The notes beneath the pieces are model-generated. The model was given only the letters and a program-made list of their open reading frames with translations, had not been told where the DNA came from and made no database searches. A stretch of 64,000 nt of DNA from Magnolia sinica. Its lineage: Eukaryota; Streptophyta; Magnoliopsida; Magnoliales; Magnoliaceae. Shown piece by piece: positions 24,462 through 36,895 of the stretch. The stretch covers positions 81,000,862 to 81,064,861 of the forward strand of contig NC_080584.1 in NCBI RefSeq assembly GCF_029962835.1, read 5' to 3'. The first letter of the stretch is position 1; every line of letters starts with the position of its first letter. The position numbers were made by a program, and so were the translations under genes.

Positions 24462-24845
24462 TGTGGGGCCCACCATGATATTGGTTTGACAATCTACTCT
24501 TTTTGCTGTCTCATTTTAGGGCCCACCATGATATTGGTTTGACAATCTACTCCTTTTTTCCGTCTCATTTTCAGACATGAACTAAAAAACTAGGTAGATG
24601 TAAAACCCAATGGGGGTAAGCCACGGGAAATAGTGGGGATAAAAAGCCCACTGTTGAAACCTTCCTTGGGCGGGCATAGAGTGAAGTTTTATATGCTCTA
24701 TATAAATAGAGAAAAAATATTAACTGATCTAAAACTTTTATTGCCATGTATAAAGGTTTCAATGGTGGCCATTCGATTTCCATTGTTTTAGAATGTTGTG
24801 GTACATTTGAGTTTTGGATTTGGCTTATTTTTGTGATCACGTACT
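24462..24845. repeat. Foldback repeat, right end lost
   Basis: It begins ATGTGGGGCCCACCATGATA. An internal 57-bp stretch containing GGGCCCACCATGATATTGG is duplicated at 24466 and 24521. The right arm reaches TTTGAGTTTTGGATTTGGC, but the terminal GGGCCCAC is missing. Confidence 0.6.
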
Positions 24846-24884
24846 AATGTCACTGTTGATTTCATTTCTAAATGTGTGGATGCT

Positions 24885-26100
24885 CATAACCCTAAGTGCA
24901 AGGTCACGATGTAATAATAACTTGGTGGCACTGAGGTCGAATCCATAAGGACTTACATGTGTATCTTTCTGAAATAAATTAGAATTAGAGCTAAGAACTA
25001 TATTTAAGTAATAATTTGAAGAATTGAGATATTAATGATTTAACAATTAATAATAAAAAAGAAACTAGGGTGCCAAAGATCCACATATAGTTATTAAGAT
25101 GTTATATTACTTGATTCAAATAAGTACGATTGGAATTAGAGTCATATCTTATCCAGTTGCATGATAGAGTGGTAAAAACTCAAAAATCTGAATTCTCCAT
25201 CAACATAGTTCTCTCATGAAACATTCATGTGATTATCTCAGGGAGTTCAACCATCCACCATTCCATAGACTATGATGAATCACGACTTTTATAAATCATA
25301 TACTTCTCAAAACAGATTAAGAAGATATTTAAAGTTATTACAACATTTATTGTAATTTGAGTTACAATAAATCATAGAAAACTGAAATTATTCTTTTAGT
25401 CAAACTATAAATCAATAAGAATTCAACATATACTTGAATCAAAGCATATAAAACATCAAAATAAACTATAGCTTCACCTCTTAGCTTTAGTTAAGAGATT
25501 AGCTAGTCATACCTAACTCAAAACAAAAGAAAAACTAAAAGATATACTAGAATCTATGAATAAATCAAAGTGGAAGAACATTGTCGGCGCTCCATCTCGG
25601 CCTTCTCTCCCTTTCCAAAATCTAGAAGATGATTTGAAATAGCCTAAGGACTTTTTTAAATAGTTTTGCAATTCAAACTTTCGCACGAATTTCGAAAAAG
25701 TTCACAAACTGCCTCAAATTTACCCACTTTGTGCATGTTTCTAAAATACACTTTTAGAACTTTCATTTTTTTGACTCAGAATTTCAAAATATGTTTTTTC
25801 TAGCTAATTTTTAGGATTCATTTTCTTAACTTCAACTCTCTAATTATCTTCATTCCTCACTTGGTTTCCTTGGATCTTTGGCATGTGAATTTTTCATTAA
25901 TGACTTTCAAATTTTCAAATTCTTATTAGTAATCTTTTAAGTATAAATATTCTTTCTAACATCAATTTTATCTTAAGCTCTCGAAATCACCTCGCATATG
26001 AAAACATGCATAATTAGATCGATTAAGCACTATTATGTTTATAAAATCAAGACATAAATAGAAAGAAATATGTAATATTTCACACTTAATCGTGACATAT
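24885..26100. repeat. AT-rich interspersed block, probably an old transposon
   Basis: A sharply bounded, AT-rich and non-coding block. It contains GGTCGAATCCATAAGGACTT near 24932, a sequence type I associate with plant retroelement-derived repeats. The ends CCCTAAGTGCA and ACACTTAATCG are weakly inverted. No target duplication or protein remnant was found, so the class is open. Confidence 0.35.
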
Positions 26101-27738
26101 ATGGACTGACATTTAACAGGTTAATTTAGCATTTTCAATAATGGATGGACTCTGAGAAAAAATCACAACATTTGTAGGATTTCAGACTTTTTAATTGGTG
26201 GCATACAAATGAAAATCATCCATATGCTGTTCCAACACTGGCCATTTTGAAGAAATGGGTTTTCTAGCTATAAGCCATTTGCCTCTGATTCCATGCACCC
26301 AAAAGCAGACTTCTATGGAATTGCACAAGTGACCCATTCCACCCTCCAAAAGTTCAAAGATTACAAGCTCTTAGGTCATGTAAGGTTTGGGCTGTACTGA
26401 CTTGGGCAGCTGATGGGACGCGCATCTGGGCTGGATTCATTTCTTAACTCCATTTTGACTTGGGAGTGGGTCCATCCATTTCGCAAAATAAAATGAAATA
26501 AATCCAATGTGGGTTACATCCAAACAGACCCTCATGTGGATGTACAAGGAAACCAATTGAAACATGCACCTCCCAATTGATATATATATATATATATATT
26601 GACCACAAAGCTGGTTATAAACCTGGGGTACGTTGACCACAAAGCTTTGTAGGTTGAACTTAACCTACAACATGATGCATGGGGCCCACTGTGATTTTTC
26701 TGTGACATCCAATCTGTCCATTACGTGCGCCTCTTCATGTTCTCTTTTACATCTGAAACTCAGGCTGATCCAAGTCTCAAGTGAATCACCTTTGTAGAAT
26801 AACACATAAAAAATCTAAAATCATGTGGTGTGGCCCACCTAAGCTCTGGAATGGCCTGATTTTTGGGTTGCATATACATCCTGGTGGGGTTTATCTATAG
26901 AATGGATTGGATGGCATATACAAAGCAAGGTTTTCCCCACACGATCTGAAACTTTTCTCATGGCAATTGTCTCCATCCCAACCGTTCCCTGTGGGCTGGT
27001 CTTGAATTTTCAACATCAAGATGAAAATGAGGGCCCTGCACATGATGGATGGATTAGATGTCATGCACACAACATAATAGGCCCCACACATTGCAGATTG
27101 CATTCCACTTCACTAGCATTACTGAACTTTGAAGGGGCTTCTGTTGGTAAAGGGAAGATTTGGAATGATTAAGAACGATAACCAGGTTTTAGACAATCAC
27201 TTTTGTAACATGGGAACGAAATCCAACAATGAAAAGAGAAGAATCTCCTTTTGTTTTAATTAATTCAATTAACAGAATGTCAAAAGAGATAAGATCGACA
27301 TTGGGATATGATGTGGCCCACCTCACTAAACTAATCTTCCACCTTTCATGTGGAAATGGAACTTGCCAGCTGGGTTTTGTTGCTAATCCAAAGATAAAGA
27401 GGTGGAATGATGATGGCATGGATATTGTTTCCAAGGCTATGTTATTTGGGAGTGAATTCCAAGGTCTTGAACCTCAACAAAAATAGTTTTTTAGGAACAC
27501 TATCTAAATCCATGGCCCAGCTGTTTGGTGGTCCACCTGATTGATCTCATGCCTTCAATGTAATATGGTATGCCCAAACATCTCTAGATTGAAAAATCAT
27601 AACCAATGGTTCCATCAAACAATGTTTACATGTAATGTTTTGAAGATGAGATGAAGTTTATTAAAATACATCGAAACACATAATACGAATTGGGATGTAG
27701 CTCCAAATACAATTTAAGTGTTAAACCACCTCCAAATG
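26101..27738. other. Intergenic, foldback fragments
   Basis: Partial palindromic repeats near 26680-26900 and 27050-27090 (GGGGCCCACTGTGA, TAGGCCCCACAC) and a short TA run at 26580-26600. The 85-codon frame at 27229 is in repeat-like DNA, opposed by an overlapping frame, and is not supported. Confidence 0.4.
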
Positions 27739-28318
27739 GAGCCTGTTTGGGAGCTTGGATTTGAAATCCTCTTATTGTATTTGACATCATTGATTCAGAA
27801 TCTCTGTAATCCAAAAGTAGTTATGCATAATATATTTACGGACTGAATTTAATTACTAAATCAATATTAATATCTCTAATTAGTTTACGTATGTAATGTT
27901 TGACACAATGATTATAATAAGCCCGTTGAAATATATACTTTGCTTGAAAATGATGACATTCTAAGTCTTGGATGGGTCACAAGCACAAGATCACTCCGAG
28001 TGACTAACCAGCGATTTTTTACTGTTGATTTACGTGGAAAATGTTTGGATGACACATATCTTTATTTTAAAGTAATTATAGTGATGTAATTGATGATATG
28101 ATTGTTTTGGGATATCATCTGTCGGCCATGTGCCCAATAGATTAATAATCTAGTGAGACATGTTACACGTAACTCTTGTAAGAATTTTAGACGTAATTCA
28201 AGCTTTCACCTTAGATTTCAAACCCTCCGAGGAGATTTGAAACCCCATCGTGCCAAACATACTAAGGGGATTTGAAATCCCCTCATACCCCCTCAAACCT
28301 ATGATGCCAAAAGACCTC
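27739..28318. mobile_element. Harbinger-like MITE, same family as 36293-36895
   Basis: The interior matches the 36 kb copy along most of its length, for example TTTGACACAATGATTATAAT, CACAAGCACAAGATCA and GTGGAAAATGTTTGGA-type words. The ends are degenerate GAGCCTGTTTGG and CCAAAAGACCTC. No clear TTA duplication remains, so this copy is probably older. Confidence 0.65.
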
Positions 28319-28387
28319 AAGGCTTGTTTGGAGGATGGGTTTGGTTGGTGACCTCAGGAACAACCAACTAGCTGGTGTCAAAGCAAT

Positions 28388-28800
28388 GTGGGCTTTAACA
28401 CGATGCATGTGTTTTATCCGCACCATCCATCTATATTGCCAGCTGGTTTTATCCGCACCATCCATCTATATTGCCAGCTTGTTTTAAGACACGAACTAAA
28501 AAAAAGGTCAATGCAAAACTTTAGTAGGCCACACTACAAAAAACATTGGGGACAATGCATCAATGGTTAAAACCTTCCTAAGGCCACGATGATGTTTATT
28601 TGTCATCTAATCTGTTCATAATGTCACACAAACTTAGATGAAGGGAGAAATATATCAGCTTGATCTAAAACTTCTATAACTTGGGAAAAGTTTTCAACTT
28701 TAAGAATTCAATACCTTCCTATGTTGTGTTCAACTCAAGTTTTATATTTGCCTCCTCTACAATGAGCTGACAAAATGGACGGAATAAGACAAGCCTACAA
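28388..28800. repeat. Degraded foldback repeat
   Basis: It starts GTGGGCTTTAACACGATGCATG. A 33-bp segment (TTTTATCCGCACCATCCATC onward) is duplicated in tandem at 28412 and 28445. The right end is no longer recognisable. Confidence 0.5.
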
Positions 28801-29253
28801 AGCTTCAACACGCTTCCTGGCTCCCCATCCTTGTTTGGATGCCGCAGATTATTTCTGTTCCCATTTAATATTAAAGTGACAGGCTGGGAATGTTGCTTCC
28901 TCCCCAATTAAAAAAACAAGGAGGAGGTTAGAGGCATTGCTTGACCAGCTGTCATGCACCTGTTAAAATGTGAGATTCTTCAAAACATCCAAACCGTTCA
29001 TTGGAATCTCCATCACAAAAGCCACAAAAACCACACAAAGGTGAAATTTGAGACCCATTTGATACTTGAGTGGGCCACAATCTCATCTTTTATTTGTGTC
29101 ACCTCCTGTCAAGAGCAAAACGCGTTAAAACACATTTTTAGAGGCATCCAAACATGCCCTAATACTATCAATGTTCCCAAAATCTTTAATTGAATTAAGG
29201 GTAAGGTTGCATGCACAGTCCATATTTGCCGATTGTACGGCCATGTATATAAT

Positions 29254-29434
29254 TAGGGGTGCACATGGGTCGATTCGGTCCAGTTTTGGGTGAAATCGGA
29301 ACTGAACTGTTCCTAACTGCTCCAGGAAAACTGGAACAGGAACCAGACCATTTGTACCCTAGAACCCAACTGTAAAAACCAATTTGATTCTGGATTGATT
29401 CTACGGTTCTGGGCTTTTTATAATCCAGCCCAAT

Positions 29435-29483
<49 letters not shown>

Positions 29484-29781
29484 TGGAACTGGGGGCAACA
29501 CTGCAGTAAGGGTGGCATGAAGAGAATGAAGAGTTAGGATTTTTAAAAATATATATTTTAAAAACATATGGTCCCGTTCTGGGATTAGTTCCACCGTTTG
29601 GCTCACGGTTCAGTTCGATTCTACATGACCCCAAATCGAGAACTGAACCCAGCTAATCGGTTCTTTGATTTTAAGAACCAGAACCGGAACTGGTGCACTT
29701 TAAAACTGGACCAAACCATGCGGTTTGGTTGGTTTCAGTCCAATTTACCCGTTCTACGGGTTCCATATGCATGCACCCCTA
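29254..29781. mobile_element. Second hAT-type family, 528 bp
   Basis: Ends TAGGGGTGCACATG and CATGCATGCACCCCTA-like are inverted, flanked by exact 8-bp duplications TATATAAT (29246-29253, 29782-29789). The interior is rich in AACCGG/GGTTC words and differs from the GCTCGA family, so this is a separate non-autonomous group. It carries a (GA)n run. The minus-strand frames of 62-107 codons read through the GA run and are artefacts. Confidence 0.88.
29439..29481. repeat. (GA)n microsatellite
   Basis: About 43 bp of uninterrupted AG repeats inside the hAT-type element. It produces spurious Ser-Leu frames on the minus strand. Confidence 0.97.
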
Positions 29782-30049
29782 TATATAATTAGGAGTATTA
29801 CCATCCAAGACATGTTCATGGCAGTGGACCAAAACCTTCTGTTAATCAAGTGCTAAAAAACGTGAGGATTCAGAAGGGCCCACTCATATAGAGTTGTCTT
29901 CCATTCTTTTATTCTCAATAATGATGGATAACAAAAAGTGGGTCCCACTTCCCCATTAGAAAAGATAAAAGTGCTCCGAGGGCTATCATTCCACCCAACA
30001 AATGCAAGCTCATGATATCCACTTTCAAGGAGATTGTTGGGGGGGCATT

Positions 30050-30403
30050 TTGATACTCCGGCAGAGTGTGATAGTTGATAGACAGGCACTATGAAGCTGC
30101 ACACGTGGCATGTAAACTGTCCAATTTTCGGGACCCAATTAAGATGGGCTGTAAACCATGTCTTAGCTGACCGATTGGTGGATATTTAATGGACGGTCCA
30201 AAATAAATAAATAAATCAACGGTCCGATTTCAACGAGAAAATGCCTATTAATCAGATGTTAAAGAATGTCTAATTAATCTGACTTTTGATAATGAACTAT
30301 CTACAGTGGGTCCCGAAATTTATACGGTGTAATTTGAGTCAAGGCATTCCACGTGTACAAGTTCTCAGTGCCTGAGTATCAACCATCACCCCCTGCCAGA
30401 GGA
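30050..30403. repeat. Foldback repeat with GATACTC-GGCAG ends
   Basis: The left arm TTGATACTCCGGCAGAGTG and the right arm ending GAGTATCAACCATCACCCCC-TGCCAGAG are imperfect inverted copies about 350 bp apart. CACGTGGCA (left) and CCACGTGTAC (right) also mirror each other. Related words occur near 3174 and 9922, so this is a third palindromic family in the window. Confidence 0.5.
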
Positions 30404-31012
30404 ACAAATAAACTTCCCTTTAATATTATTCCTTAAACACAACTAACCATGTTATCATTTCAGCAGCTTAAAGAATGGCTTTCTCACTTGGTGATTAAGA
30501 CCGTTCATCTAGTGGGCCTACCGTGGATGGGCCATGTGGCAAGAACCCCACAGATCATAGATCACAGATCACATATTAGATGTTCAAATCAGTATAAAGG
30601 ATGGTATGAGACAAGGGTCCAGATTTCAATATTTTACTGTGCATGGCTGGGATCTCTGATCTCCATGTGGCCCACTGATAGACGTTGATGAAGTACCAGT
30701 GGGGTCATCAACATTGGAGGATTGGAGTCTTGGAAGTGGTAGCGGCAGAGATCCCACGTGGCTCATCTAAGGTGGTATCAATTAGATGAGTGGTCTGGAT
30801 CGGCACTTAAGGCCCAAGGTACTAGCTGAGCCATGCCGGTTTGGGCCTAGCATAGTAAGCCCAAGTCCGAGCCTAGAAAATGATGGTTCAGCCCTAGATC
30901 CTTGGATCACGTGGGCTATGCATCCACAAAGAAATGGACATTCATAGGAATGAAACCTAAGGTTTACATTCAAGATAGATGGATTATTGATGAAGGATTG
31001 GAATATTATATT

Positions 31013-31560
31013 TGTATGATGTTGTGGGGAAAATCGAACTAATTCCTGACACAGGGAGAACAACCATTATTTAGAAGTGATATATGTTCGAGCTGGGGTG
31101 ACCGAGGTCTGAGTAGAAGGGCGATCGGTATGGGACAATTAATTTCTCTGAGCTGGACATCTGAGCTGTAAGAGATTGTATGATGTCTTGGGGAAAATCG
31201 AACTAATTCCTCACACGGGAAGAGCAACCGTTATTTACAAGTGATATATGTCCGAGCTGGGGTGACTGAGGTCCGAGCAGAAGGGCGATCGGCATGGGAC
31301 AATTAATTTCTCTGAGCTGGACATCTGAGCTGTCAGAGAACAAAGCTAGGTAGGAGAAGGATAGGAATATTATATTTGTATGATGTCGTGGGGAAAATCG
31401 AACTCATCCCTCACACGGGAAGAGCAACCGTTATTTACAAGTGATATATGTCCGAGCTGGGGTGACCGAGGTCTGAGTAGAAGGGCGATCAGCATGGGAC
31501 AATTAGTTTTTTTGAGCTGAACATTTAAGCTGTTAGAGAATGAAGCTAGGTAGGAGAAGA
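31013..31560. repeat. Three tandem units of 164-200 bp
   Basis: TGTATGATGT-TGGGGAAAATCG starts each unit at 31013, 31177 and 31377. Each unit contains GTGATATATGT-CGAGCTGGGGTGA and GGGACAATTA. Units two and three differ in length through an extra AAGCTAGGTAGGAGAAGGAT segment. This is typical of an expanded U3 enhancer array. Confidence 0.88.
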
Positions 31561-32040
31561 CTCGCCTCGTCAAGAATATCTACAACACATGTAAGGAACT
31601 CATGTAGAAGGAGTTTGGGCATTGAGCCCTGAGCTCCCCAGCATCCTGAGCTAACCAGGCCGACCATTGCCAGACGGTACGAGAAATTTCGAACAAATCC
31701 TCGCTCCAGATTCGGAAGAGATAAGGATCAAGCTTGATCTTGGCCGAATATCACTCCGACATGTTTGAAATAAAAATCCCTCCAAATCAAGGGCCATCCA
31801 GCGAGACACAATAGGATTCAGAAGTCTGGAACCTTCTCCCATGCTCTATATATACGACCACAGACCCTAAACCAGAGGGAGAAGAAAAGGTGATGCATCT
31901 AAGACCTAATTTACCTTATTGCGATCATATTTTACAAGCATGACTTAGGCATTAGAGGGTTCACAACCGGCAACTAACACCCCATTGCTGCTTATATTTT
32001 CTCTAGTTTTTGCATATCTATCAGAGGGTGATAACAAGGC
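31013..32040 (+). mobile_element. Probable solo LTR with internal tandem repeats
   Basis: A promoter-like CTCTATATATACGACC (31844-31859) is followed by AGACCCTAAACCAGAGGGAG. About 90 bp on is a GACTTAGGCATTAGAGGGTTC segment that resembles the R/U5 region of plant Ty3/gypsy LTRs. Upstream are three tandem units (see 31013-31560). No gag-pol is attached and the outer boundaries are uncertain. Frames of 60-67 codons here repeat with the units and are not genes. Confidence 0.5.
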
Positions 32041-33460
32041 CATATGCCGTCTTAGCTCTACATCAATCTCAACCGTTGGTCAGATTCACACAACAACATA
32101 TAATATAACACATGCACAAATGAAGTTGGGCTAAGCTGGTCGAAAATGACTTGAGCGCTTGTCAGGCCATGGGCCAAACAAACCCAATCCAAAATCAGGC
32201 AGGCTGCTAGACCCATTGCCACCCTAAATATGAAAGATTAAAATCTCAAAATTAAGGGTTCAACTCAGGTGGGTTGATTGGGTTGAGGGTCAACCTGCAC
32301 CCTAGCCCAACCCGAATTACAACTTGAACCCAACCCAAACTCTCTCCTCTACTCGACTCAACCCCGGTCAGACCGAAATACATATGAATTCAAAACAAAT
32401 CTGAATTCAAATCGGGTTGGTCTTCTACATCCAAAACCCAATTTGAGGACTTTTTCAACTAGACCCATTCCGACCCAAACTCAGTTTAGGTCAATGGGGG
32501 TTGACCCGAACCCAAGTTGGAGCCTTGATCAAATACGTCGGGCATGCATTCCTATATTGCCCACTGAACCTGTGGGTGCAATCAACTCAGCCTGATTTTC
32601 CGGGTCAGAGTCTAAATTTTCGGACACTTCTAGAACGGAGGCAAGTTCAAGATTGCCATTATGGACTGGTTAGAAATTAGGTGGGTTCTATGAGTTAGGT
32701 TGACCAACTTCAACTAGGTTAAAATTGGATAAAATCAAGTTGGAGTTATTTTATTATTATTACTATTACTATTATTATTACTATAATTACTATTATTAGA
32801 GGTATGACTGGTGCAATGCATGTGTGGTTAAGGAGGAGATAGAAATAAAAAGTAGAGATATTTGGAGAGGAGAGAGAAAAAGGAGAGATACTGAGGGAGA
32901 ACATGGTCCTCTCCACTTCTTTTCAGTTTGTGGGGCCCACTATGTTTTAATTGTAAAATCTAATCTGTTCAATGTTAGGTCTTAAGGTAAAAATAAGTTA
33001 GATACACAACTTAGATGGCCATATTATATGTGGTGTTTCTTTCATCAAAATCATTAATAGAAACTAACTCGGATGAAGAGAATATATCAAAATCCAACCT
33101 TTGAAAAAACTCAACTGAGCTGCATCGCATGTGAACTTCAGAAGTTTTGAGAGTAATTTATTTTGTATGAACAGTTCAAATGGGCCCCATTTAAGGAATA
33201 TAGCAGATTTTACATGTATGAGGGTTGAATCTTAACCATTGAATGCATTTGTGGCAAAATCCTGACAGCATATTATCAGGCAAATATTTTCAAATTTCGA
33301 AGATGATCATGATTTTATTTAAAATGTCTTTTTTGTACCCTTAAATACATATAAAGTTATCTGCTACTGAAACTAATTGCAGGTTTGAAAATTAAAGGTT
33401 CTGAATTGGACCTGAACAATCCTTTTTAAGTGGGGCAAGGCTTTGGTGGATCAATGACTA
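32041..33460. other. Intergenic, ACCCAACCC-rich repeat and microsatellite
   Basis: From 32100 to 32740 the sequence is rich in ACCCAAC/GGGTTGG words resembling other non-autonomous families here. At about 32748-32798 lies an ATT/ACT trinucleotide microsatellite. After it is non-coding DNA with one GTGGGGCCCACTATG word near 32931. No gene. Confidence 0.5.
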
Positions 33461-33775
33461 TGGGGCCCATCTTTATGTATGTGTCTTAAATCCATGCCGT
33501 CCATACATTTCTCCAACTCATTTTAGGTCATGAGCCCAAATATGCAGTAGATCCAAATCTCAGGTGGACCAGGCCAGAGGAATTAGTGGTGATTGAATGC
33601 TCACCATAAAAAACTACCTGCAGCCACCCGAATATTTATTTTCCATTCAACCTATTGATAATGGTCACAGAGACCTGACTGAGGGGTCCACACAAATATC
33701 AGCTTGATCTAAAAATTTTGTGGCCCACAAGTAGTTTTTAATGGTCAATCACCACTATTTCAGATGAGCACATTA
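33461..33775. repeat. Foldback repeat (partial)
   Basis: It starts ATGGGGCCCATCTTTATGTATG and proceeds through AGGTGGACCAGGCCAG and CATTCAACCTATTGATAATGG to AATCACCACTATTTCAGATG. The right third is missing. Confidence 0.55.
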
Positions 33776-34405
33776 GGTGTGGCCTGGCCTCACCCAAGAT
33801 GGTGGGGCCCATCTGTTTTGCCATATCATCTATATTTGAAGTTGAACTAAATCATAGGTAGACCATGCCATAGGAAGAAGTGGTTAGTGACCATTAAAAA
33901 CTAGAAGTAGAGGCGTACACGAACCAAGCTAGCTTGGTTAGCTTGCTCGACTCGACTCGAAAAAGCTCGATTCGACTCGTTTCAAAGCTGAGTTCGAGCT
34001 GAGTGGAGCTTATTTTTCGAGCTCGAAAATGAATTCGAGCCGAGTTCGAGCTAGCTCCAACTCGACTCGACTCTAATCGAACTCGGATCGAGCCAGTTCG
34101 GTGACTCGATTACTTTGATATTGATGTTGCTCACCAAGTGTTTGATGAAATGACTCAAAGAGATGTGGCTAGTAGCAAGAAAGGTATGTATATGAAACCA
34201 ACACCCTTTTTTTCTTGATTTTTATGTTGCTTAGAAGGTGTTTGATAAAATATCTATAAAACAATTGTGCTGTCTCAAATACAGTGAGATTTTGAAGGTG
34301 TAGTCTAGGTGATTGTGAAAATGCTGTAATGGCGAACTCGGCTTGATCTTGGCTCGAACTCGGCTCGAACTGGCCCCAGTTGCTGACCGAACTGAGCCGA
34401 GCTGG

Positions 34406-35187
34406 TGTGGACACTAGAAATCGGCATCCACGCAGATTTGGGTTTGTGATGGGGGTAATTAGTCCGATTTGAATTGATGATGCAACGTAGACTTGGAGTC
34501 GCCACTAGCCACTTAACTCAAAATTCCGTAGTTGGCTAGAATCTGCAGAATATGTAAAATTAGAGAATCCTGAGACTCTCTTGCTTTAAATTAACTCATG
34601 ATTTGCGATTTGAGATTTTAAGTGAGGGGCCTCGGTTACAAAGAGAGCAGGTGTTAAACACCCTCTCTACCCCTACGAATGTACTGTCTCTACTTCGTGT
34701 GGTAAAATAGTCTTAAGGGATAAGATGATAAGATTAAAATGAGACTAGACAAACTTGAATTTCTGATGTGGTAAGGTTCAAAATTCTGGCAAACCGTAGA
34801 GCATACATCCAAAGAATGTCTAGAGGAGTTTTTAAATAGATGTGATGATGCTAAAATATCATTAAAAAGAGGACTAGGCTACCATGAGTTTCTGATGTGA
34901 CAGGATCCAGTGTTCCAACAAGTCACAGATCATACATTTAATGACAACTTAAAGAAGCAAGGGGTTGAGAAGGGAAGTAATGATGCAATTAATGAAGTAT
35001 AAATACTAATGATGATTGTATGATCTTTGGCTGCACTTGAAATGAGTTGGATGTTTGGATGCACCATTTTTGGGAATGATTGACCCAAGAAGGATTGCAA
35101 GGCTAAGAGATGGCTGGAGGAGGTTAAATGGAGGTGAAAAGATGGGAGCTTGAGAACTCAAGCACTCCCTCTCACTCTCACTCACTT

Positions 35188-35241
<54 letters not shown>

Positions 35242-35963
35242 GCTCTTGGTGGATTGATATTTGATTGTTGGTAACGAGTTGTTGTTGAAATGAGGAGAGC
35301 AATGAGGTATTTATAGCCTTTTGGGATGGTCTTTTGGTAATTTTAAGGACTTTGGATGGTGAATGATGATGTGGCGGCTTGTGATTGGTTGAGGAGAGGG
35401 TAATTCTAAGGACTTTGGTAATGCTTATAGGTTCATAGGCTTGGTAGGATGGTAAATAGAGTGAATTTCAAGGTCAAATATATGAAGAAGTTGGCTTTTG
35501 GGAGAGAGTAACAACTGTAGCTCAGAGGGACACATCTGTCGAGGCAGGGCGGTAATCGGATTACCGCTTGGCTCCACGCACATTTTTTGAGGGGGGCGGT
35601 AATCCGCGGTAGTCCAATTACTACTCGGGTACAGTTGCTTCTGTAATTTGACCGGTGAGCCTATTTCGAGTCCGGAAAGTGGCCTAAAGCCCATTTTTGG
35701 ATATTTAGCTCAAAATGGCTCGAAATCGGCTCAATTATGACCTGAAAATGGCCCGAGACATGGATCAATTTTGGGCATGCTTTGGCTTAGGTGATCCTTA
35801 GGAATCCTTAAGGGTTTATGGTAACGAAAGGGCTCAGGTTCGACTAGGGTTTGGATTAGGTTTGAGGAATGGTTATGATTTTAGGTAGGATGTGGGGTTC
35901 AGGTTTAATTCCTAAGGATCATCCATGCATTATCAAATTGCTAGACTGGGTGGGGTGTCTACA
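34406..35963. mobile_element. Solo LTR, 1558 bp, inside the hAT element
   Basis: Begins TGTGGACACT and ends GTGTCTACA, so TG...CA with a 9-bp terminal inverted repeat (8 of 9). It is flanked by an exact 5-bp duplication GCTGG (34401-34405, 35964-35968). The interrupted hAT sequence resumes exactly as in the uninterrupted copy near 44970. There is no gag-pol and no second LTR, so recombination between LTRs is the simplest history. A (CT)n run at 35189-35237 gives artefactual Arg-Glu frames on the minus strand. Confidence 0.85.
35189..35237. repeat. (CT)n microsatellite
   Basis: About 49 bp of CT repeats within the solo LTR. Confidence 0.96.
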
Positions 35964-36292
35964 GCTGGCCAGTCAAGCTCGAGGACCGAGCCGAGCTGAG
36001 TTCGAGTTGAGGTCAACTAGTGGTCGAGCCGAGCCGAGTCGAGTTGAGGACAACTCGACTTAATGTACACCCCTAACTAGAAGTGGTCTATAAAAGTTTT
36101 AAATCAAGCTAATATTTGTTTTTTTTTTTCCTTCGTTCAAGTTTATGTGAGCCTATAGATAGGCTGGATGGCAAATAAACATTAGGATATCTGTTTTTAA
36201 TGGTGGGGTATTCAATCACTATTGTTTCCTGAAGTATAGTCCACCTAAGTTTTGGATATCTGTTATGTTTATTATGGTCTATTTAAGTTTTA

Positions 36293-36895
36293 GGGCCTGT
36301 TTGAGAGCGTGGATTCGGAACCCCCAGAATTGGAAATCCTCTTAGTGTGTTTGGTAGTGTGGATTGGGAATCAACTTAGTCCAAAAGTAGCTACGTAAGG
36401 TATATTTACAAGGGTTCGAATTTAATTACTAAATCAATTTTAATATCTCTAATTAATGAATGCATGTAATGTTCGATACAATGGTTGTAATAAGCCCACT
36501 AAAATATATGCTTTGCTTGAAAAGGATGAAATTCCAACTCTCGGATGCGCCACAAGCACAAGATCATGTCCGAGTGACTAACCAACAATTTTTAACCGTT
36601 GATTTACATGGAAAATGTTTGGAAAATGCTGATCATCATATTAAAGTAATCATAGTTATGCAATTGATAATCTAATTATTTCAGGATATCGTTAGTGGGT
36701 CATGTGCCCAATGGAGTAATAGCCAGGTGACACACATATTACACCTGCAACTCTTGAAAGGATTTTTGATGTAATCCAAGCTTTCATCGTGAAGCTCAAA
36801 AAGGGATTTGAAACCCTCAGCTGCTTTATGTTGCCAAACAACCAGGGATTTGAATCCCCTCAGATCACCCCAAATTTATGGTGCCAAACGACCCC
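36293..36895. mobile_element. Harbinger-type MITE, 603 bp
   Basis: Ends GGGCCTGTTTGAGAG and GTGCCAAACGACCCC are inverted, flanked by TTA (36290-36292, 36896-36898). The interior matches 27739-28318. Subterminal TTGAATCCCCTCAGATC faces the left-end GGAATCCACGCTC-like sequence. The small plus-strand frame at 36460 lies inside and has no known domain. Confidence 0.8.

Larger units (their letters stand above)
33908..36075 (+). mobile_element. hAT-type element, GCTCGA family, host to a solo LTR
   Basis: Exact 8-bp duplications ACTAGAAG lie at 33900-33907 and 36076-36083. Ends TAGAGGCGTACACG and TGTACACCCCTA are inverted. Subtracting the nested insertion with its 5-bp duplication (1563 bp) leaves 605 bp, the family size. 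The core GTTGCTCACCAAGTGTTTGA is present near 34125. Confidence 0.9.
33804..36292. repeat. Foldback repeat split by a hAT element
   Basis: It starts GGTGGGGCCCATCTG. At 33907 it is interrupted by the hAT element and resumes at 36084 with GTGGTCTATAAAAG, continuing to about 36292, where a Harbinger-type MITE abuts. The two parts read as one element once the insertion and one ACTAGAAG copy are discounted. Confidence 0.6.

Noticed and set aside
29195-29634. Ser-Leu-rich minus-strand frames
   Set aside because: Produced by a (GA)n microsatellite inside a hAT-type element; three overlapping frames of the same DNA.
35006-35302. Arg-Glu-rich minus-strand frame
   Set aside because: Produced by a (CT)n microsatellite inside a solo LTR.
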